A stretch of 22,953 bases of DNA from Lingula anatina (Eukaryota; Brachiopoda; Lingulata; Lingulida; Lingulidae), in contig NW_019773692.1 in assembly GCF_001039355.2 (NCBI RefSeq), positions 1 to 22,953 of the forward strand, written 5' to 3'. This document shows positions 18,578-22,953 of the stretch, in pieces; position 1 is the stretch's first letter, and each line of letters opens with the position of its first letter. The notes beneath the pieces were generated by a model that saw only the letters and a program-made list of their open reading frames with translations, did not search any database and had not been told where the DNA came from. Both the position numbers and the translations under genes were made by a program.

Positions 18578-20649
18578 CTGGAAAGATAAAATACATAGGT
18601 CAGTCCTTTGCCGTACCAAATAAATTCTAGTACAAAACCTACAACAATATGACTTTCTTTGCCCCTCACCCTCATTTCTTTCAGCTGTGGAACAATTTCA
18701 ATGTTTATTTTAATGGTCTTGTAATATAGCATTTGGATGATAAATAACATTACAAGCAAACTGTACTATTTAACTCACAGACTATCAAGGCTTTTAACTC
18801 TGACGCCAAAATACCATGGAAAAAACACAAATATAACTACTCTCAATCTGAAATTCCACTGTTTTTCTTTGAAAAAGATTCAAAAGTTGAACAATAAATG
18901 AACTGTCTTGTATCTTACCACTCTGAGCGTCAGCATCTATTGGCATTTCAAAGTAGGACTCTAGGGAGTTAGACCTTGGCATGGGAGCCTCTACCACTGT
19001 GGTTCCCGTAGTGATACTACTGTCATCTACTGACTTGGGTCGCTCTAACTTGGGACTCTCTTCTGGAATAAATGTATTGACATCCCTTAAAACATATAAT
19101 AAATATTGCATTCAATGAAATGTATGTTTATAAATGTTTTTGAAGCTTTACAATCCTAGTCTGAGTCCAAAACAGATTTTATTTGAAATGCTTTATATTA
19201 TAAACTTTTGCTCGTAAACAAGAAAAACATTTGATCATGTTTTTCCTATAAACATTTTAAATTGTGGGAACAAACATCAATTCACCCAAATACTTCTTCA
19301 CCATTCCAAATTACCAATATTTCTTTACCATTTGAAAATATCAACAGCACAAAAGTACACGAAAATACAACCTCATCTTGTAAACATTTCCTGAAAGTTT
19401 CCCCAAAAGAAGGTGTAATATTTCCCTGTGTCTTACCTGCATATGGGTTGGCAATCAGGGCCCCTGCGTGTGGCAGTGCAGACATGGTAGCCAAGGAGTC
19501 GGCACTTTTTACCATGCGTAGTTTCCTCCTCGTGTCACCTCTGCTTACATCTGTGTTATGTTGTTTACCGGAAAACTTGGAGGGCACTAGAAAGTTCAAG
19601 ATGATTTTTTATCATTTAATTTGTTTAATAAGCCAATATACCTTCATTCAGACATACAAATGACCTCGTGACTTTCACTTCTTTATCAGCTAATGAGGCA
19701 AAAAGGAAAATACACTCAATTGGTTTAATTAACTTACCTGTGTTCAGTTGTATAAAAGAGATGTAATTTGTAAACCAAAACTTATTCAAATCAAAACTTG
19801 TACTAAACCTGTGCTACAAGAACTGACAAAAACACAATATTCAAATTAGAAAACATCCAGAAAATCCAAAATACTTTAAATTAAATTAAAGCACTACTAC
19901 ACAGATGAATACAATGACATAAATACACCAGTTACAGAAATTCCCAGTGCCATGACATGTATCTTAAGAAAGTGCAGAAAACAAAGACAACAAAAGGTGT
20001 GACTCACTTATCTCACCTGGGGTGCTACTCTTTCTGTATTTAGGTTTAGCAGCACCAGAACTTGTCTTCCCACCACTGCCTTTGAACAGAGCCTTCCAAC
20101 CTCCAGACTTTCTGCTCCGCTTACGACTGAAAATATCAGTGAAAACATGTCACTAACTGTCAGCAGCAGTCATACCATTTTCAAAGTAATTTTTTTACAG
20201 ACTTATATATTCCCGGTATAAAACTTGCCAATTTTCCTTTGAAGAAAAGGTCACCTGAAGACAATACACAATATTGCCAAGGAGGTAGCACCTTAACTCT
20301 TTCTACAGTAGTACACCTTTTGTACCTCTATATATGTAGTAAGCTGCCTTTGTTTTGTGTGGATTACTGATTGTTCTGCAATACCTTTATGTTGCAAGCT
20401 TGGTGTACCTCAGGTTCCATCTAGGCTCTAATCTTTCTACTAAATTTATTATTACTTAGAACTTATATAATATATAACTATAACAAATCAGTACTTACGG
20501 ATGTTCTAGTATAGTGTGGAATTCAGGCAAGGCAGCAGGACCTCCTCCTACTTCTATGTATTTCTGTTTTTGCTGGGCCTCCTCTAGTGACAGCAGTTTG
20601 GTGGGCGTGGCTACACATAGGGACTTGGGACGTGCTAGCTTCTTGGCAC
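14463..20649 (-). CDS. ARHGAP32: Rho GTPase-activating protein, ARHGAP30/31/32/33 family (C-terminal half, five exons, 5' incomplete)
   Basis: Joined exons (minus strand, in order) are 20499-20649, 20017-20126, 19437-19586, 18919-19062 and 14463-18577, giving about 1,555 residues and a TAG stop. Family proteins stimulate GTP hydrolysis by Cdc42/Rac/Rho and act at the cytoskeleton or cell cortex. The assignment rests on the stretch just after the RhoGAP domain: ARPKSL, TKLLSLEEAQ, KYIEVGGGPAAL and EFHTILEHP correspond closely, from memory, to vertebrate ARHGAP32/33. The following GGWKALFKG resembles their SWRSFF/SWKTFF motif, and KSADSLATMSAL resembles their SAKSEESL block. The GAP domain with its catalytic arginine is not in the window, so activity cannot be judged. 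Intron phases are 1, 2, 1, 1, 1 and all junctions are GT-AG. Invertebrates often have one member for several vertebrate paralogues, so the symbol names the nearest vertebrate relative, not a proven orthologue. Confidence 0.85.
15840..15960 (-). repeat. In-gene Ala/Pro/Gln low-complexity repeat
   Basis: Imperfect short repeats (plus-strand motif TGTGCTGGATTTGCCTG and variants) encode QANPAQASSVQANPAQPSPA and following variants inside the terminal exon. This is a coding minisatellite, likely to vary in length between alleles (inference). Confidence 0.75.
16779..16892 (-). repeat. In-gene tandem duplication of a 19-residue YDN module
   Basis: Two adjacent 57-bp units encode SGEYDNALNRRHSSQGSLH and SGDYDNVISHRHESLGSLL. 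They lie in frame inside the terminal exon of the ARHGAP-like gene. Each unit carries one Y-D-N and one basic-H-x-S motif. Confidence 0.85.
18578..18918 (-). other. Intron (341 bp), phase 1
   Basis: GTAAGATA donor and TTTCCAG acceptor between the SNSLESYF exon and the terminal exon. The sequence is AT-rich. Nothing else was recognised inside it. Confidence 0.85.
18919..19062 (-). CDS. ARHGAP32: ARHGAP32/33-like exon: RPKSVDDSS / RSNSLESYF segment
   Basis: The acceptor is TTATTCCAG before AAGAGAGTC, and the donor is AGTG|GTAAGATA. The exon is 144 bp and phase 1-1, so it is a second frame-neutral cassette-type exon. It encodes EESPKLERPKSVDDSS, then ITTGTTVVEAPM, then PRSNSLESYFEMPIDADAQS. RSNSLE and RPKSVD are basophilic-kinase or 14-3-3-like contexts. 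No folded domain is visible. An upstream in-frame ATG inside the intron is not used as a start, because the splice acceptor and frame continuity are clear. Confidence 0.8.
19063..19436 (-). other. Intron (374 bp), phase 1
   Basis: GTAAGACA donor and TTATTCCAG acceptor. The sequence is AT-rich with no other feature seen. Confidence 0.85.
19437..19586 (-). CDS. ARHGAP32: ARHGAP32/33-like exon: KSADSL block
   Basis: The acceptor is CTTTCTAG before TGCCCTCC, and the donor is GCAG|GTAAGAC. The exon is 150 bp with both flanking introns in phase 1, so it could be skipped without shifting the frame. It encodes PSKFSGKQHNTDVSRGDT, then RRKLRMVKSADSLATMSALP, then HAGALIANPYA. KSADSLATMSAL parallels the family's SAKSEESLTSL motif, a likely phosphoserine site by basic-residue context (inference). 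The start of this exon is set by the acceptor and by frame continuity with the previous exon. Confidence 0.8.
19587..20016 (-). other. Intron (430 bp), phase 1
   Basis: The GTGAGATA donor sits 9 bp from an alternative GTGAGTCA donor; the acceptor is CTTTCTAG. Apart from the tandem donors nothing else was recognised. Confidence 0.8.
20017..20126 (-). CDS. ARHGAP32: ARHGAP32/33-like exon: basic/aromatic GGWKALFKG segment
   Basis: The acceptor is TATTTTCAG before TCGTAAGC. The preferred donor is CCCCAG|GTGAGA; a second donor 9 bp further on (TAA|GTGAGT, exon end 20008) keeps the frame. The exon is 110 bp and encodes RKRSRKSGGWKALFKGSGG followed by KTSSGAAKPKYRKSSTP. The W-x-x-L/F-F core within basic residues corresponds to the SWRSFFNLG / SWKTFFALG block of vertebrate family members. 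It is strongly basic, so it could contact membrane or acidic partners (inference). Confidence 0.85.
20127..20498 (-). other. Intron (372 bp), phase 2
   Basis: GTAAGTAC donor and TATTTTCAG acceptor. The sequence is AT-rich with no further feature seen. Confidence 0.85.
20499..20649 (-). CDS. ARHGAP32: ARHGAP32/33-like exon: conserved post-GAP segment
   Basis: The acceptor is TTCTTTCAG before GTGCCAAG, and the donor is CC|GTAAGTAC. The exon is 151 bp, enters in phase 1 and leaves in phase 2. It encodes AKKLARPKSLCVATPTKLL, then SLEEAQQKQKYIEVGGGP, then AALPEFHTILEHP. This is the best conserved piece in the window and the main reason for naming the family: RPKSL, LLSLEEAQ, YIEVG-GPAAL and FHTI are hallmark words of ARHGAP32/33 immediately after the RhoGAP fold. 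Vertebrate ARHGAP32 has a short insert between EEAQ and YIEVG that is absent here. The exon sits after a large upstream intron that runs off the window. Confidence 0.9.
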
Positions 20650-22953
20650 CTGAAAGAAGACATAGGTATCAATTTAGAGTAAGATCTTTCAGAATGATTG
20701 TACTGGGCATAAGGTCTTTCTTAATGGTGCACATCTTGCAAATATGACAGCAGGTAAAAAATCTGAAATTTATGTGATCAATTAAGAGAGAAGTTGAAAG
20801 TTGATTAGGAGAAAAAGAATGGTGATTTGAAAGAAAGAAAGACGGTAGAATAGCAAAGCTGTTTAGATTGTTAAATATTTGAGATTTAACTTTATCAACA
20901 GAGAAAAGATGAACAAATGGATTATTCTAAAAATTATTCTGTATTTGGCATGGTTTTAAATCATAACTGGCTAATTTTAGTAGTTCGTGCATTAGAAACA
21001 TGCAACCATCAAAATGTATCAAAAACAGCATTTTAAACCTTGTTTTATCATCTCAGAAATGAAAGCACAGAGAGAAAAACAACAAAAACAGTAACTTAAC
21101 TAATTTTGCCATATTTATTCCCTATACAAGCTACATGATTATTTGATTGATAAATAAAGATACAGGGATTTTAAACACCCTGCCTATCAATTTAAGTTTT
21201 TTCTGTCTATAATGTAGAACTTCAACCTAATTTTCACTAGAATCATAACCCATAATGAAAATAGGAATTTAGAGGGGACATAATAAGACTAGGATCAAAA
21301 ATACTTATTTCAAAATTATTCTTATATTTTTAATAATAAAAAAGTACTGAAATATTTTGACTAGAATTAGATGAAATGACTATAATTTGCTACAACATGT
21401 GTATATATATCTTGTAGATAAGGATATTGAAATATGATCTTAGGCAAAGATGGATAGACATCGAAATAAATATGTTTAAGAAGGAATGTTTGCATAAATG
21501 TGTGCTTGAATATAAAATATTAAGTTATACCTAAATAGCTAAGAAAGGACAACTACAGAAATAATACCAAAATATATGAATGCATAAAAAGAGAAAAAAC
21601 AAGCGAAGATTCCTATTTACTATAAGAATACATTATTTTGCATGTTTATCCTCGTATAAAAATCAACTGTACACCAAATATCTGCCAAACAATACATTAT
21701 AAAATTATACAATATTATGTAAAGTCATGTACAATTAAGATATTCAATTTTGCCAGATATAACAGTTCAAAAATGGGTCAATGTCACTAGGTTTTTTATT
21801 GAAAATAAAACAATTTAAAAATTGACCTCTAACACATATTTCTGTAATTGTTGACCCAATAATGAAAATATTCATTAAACCATCTTTACCCATAAAACGA
21901 TCTAATAGATTTGTGAAATGTGCAATTAATTGCAAAAAGAATGTTCTAAGGGTTAAAAAACATTTGCAAGCCTCAAAATGAACACATTATTTGCTGTCAA
22001 ATGTTGTTACAGAACAGTGGTAAAGATAAAAGAACAGAAATCAATCAAACTAGCTAAAATGTACAAAAACATAAACTGAAACCATTGCTGTTCTTTTAGG
22101 GTGACAATTTTTTATTATTTTGTTTTACATTTTTTTTCAACTGTAAATCCCACTCGACCAGAGCTTTGAAGTGACAGTACAGATCACTGAAGACAAATTT
22201 TAGTGTGAGGAAACAGTTCATACGTCCGTCAAATATTTATGGGACGTTGACTTTTTTTAACGTTATCTAAGACATGTGTCCCAACAGAAATAAGTCACAT
22301 CTCATTGGAAAGATCCCAACACAGTGAAGTTCTGGTAAGTGACGTTGTTACAATTTCCCCAATTATGTTGATATAAATACACTTTTCAGATCCATATAAA
22401 TATGGCAGCAGATCCTTTGTGAGTTGTGCTGAGGGTTTCTTTTTTTTCGTTTTGTTAGTATAATCCTGGTTAGCATGCATATTAGAAAACAAAATTAGAA
22501 CTACTTCTAAAAGTTGCAGATAAAGATGCAGTACTAGACAAGGCAGCAAAGCTGTCAAATGTACAGACAAAAAACAGAAAAAAAAAAGATGCAAAATAGG
22601 TCATTATGTCAATTTTGATGCAATAATAAATGCTTATAATAGCACAGTCAGTCAACACTGATTTTTAATCATGCACAATAGGTAACATGGTCAATAACAG
22701 GAGCAGATTCAGAGATATTTTCTGACAGTATTCCAAAGTATCTTTGTTGATCCATCCTCCATTTTGATAGTCTTCCAACAGAAACCCGTTAATATAAACT
22801 GTAAAATCTGACTGTCTTCCAGGAGACCCAGAAGATGGTCTTAATCCACCCTTTCAATAAGATTACAATGTCAGGACCATGAGAGTTAAAATTCACATGA
22901 TGAAAGTCCCTATATATGAAAAATGATGACAGTGCATAAAATAATATTACATC
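20650..22953 (-). other. 3' part of a long intron (phase 1), running past the window edge
   Basis: The AG acceptor (TTCTTTCAG) adjoins 20649. No RhoGAP-domain exon could be read in this AT-rich stretch of more than 2.3 kb on the minus strand; expected words such as the end-of-GAP NHVDVLF were not found. A short open frame at 22665-22853 is described separately. Confidence 0.7.
22665..22853 (-). other. Unassigned open frame without start codon, protein-like wording
   Basis: A 62-codon frame on the minus strand lies between a TGA and a TAA and has no ATG at its beginning. It reads GLRPSSGSPGRQSDFTVYIN, then GFLLEDYQNGGWINKDTLEY, then a run of leucines. The wording is more protein-like than its AT-rich surroundings, but I do not recognise a family. 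It could be a fragment of a repeat, an exon of a nested gene or chance. Confidence 0.25.

Noticed and set aside
18578-18596. ATG at 18596 as the start of the 1,377-codon frame
   Set aside because: The first six codons lie in the intron. A clear acceptor at 18578-18579 and frame continuity with four upstream exons show this is an internal/terminal exon, not a separate gene.
1-22953. CRISPR arrays, operons, prophage or bacterial defence systems
   Set aside because: There is no regular spacer-repeat array, and gene structure, introns and repeats are all eukaryotic.

Overview
The window reads as genomic DNA from an invertebrate animal, most likely a lophotrochozoan such as a mollusc. The reasons are: a spliced gene with GT-AG introns, AT-rich introns and flanks, a tRNA-like SINE of a type common in bivalves, a 5'-truncated LINE with a TAA-repeat tail, and a decayed Tc1-like transposon. 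No prokaryotic features were seen. The species-level guess is inference.

Right part (about 13.3-22.95 kb, minus strand): the 3' half of one gene of the ARHGAP30/31/32/33 Rho GTPase-activating family, closest in wording to ARHGAP32/33. Five coding exons can be placed to the base: 20499-20649, 20017-20126, 19437-19586, 18919-19062 and a very long last exon 14463-18577. Together they encode about 1,555 residues lying C-terminal to the RhoGAP domain. The RhoGAP domain itself, and anything N-terminal to it, is beyond the right edge. A 3' UTR of about 1.1 kb probably ends near a poly(A) signal at 13374-13379.

Left part (1-13.3 kb): intergenic and repeat-dominated. It starts with a G-quadruplex-like tract and a degenerate tandem array of about 70-80 bp units (430-800). 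A 4-kb non-coding unit is then present in two long copies (about 2457-6371 and 7421-11313), with a short internally deleted third copy between them (about 6637-7290). The first copy carries a private insert of about 1.4 kb with a tRNA-derived SINE. The second carries a 1,647-bp foldback Tc1-like element (8439-10085) with TA target duplications; the first copy preserves an approximate empty site for it. A LINE 3' end (about 11497-12190, minus strand) follows, then unclassified sequence.

The one clear functional product is a Rho-family GAP with a long Ser/Thr-rich tail. The tail carries a tandem pair of YDN motifs, basic 14-3-3/kinase-type motifs and low-complexity repeats. I did not find convincing evidence of a new biological system. 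The most unusual structures are the foldback transposon, whose two arms share the same stop codon, and the duplicated 4-kb unit that hosts it.
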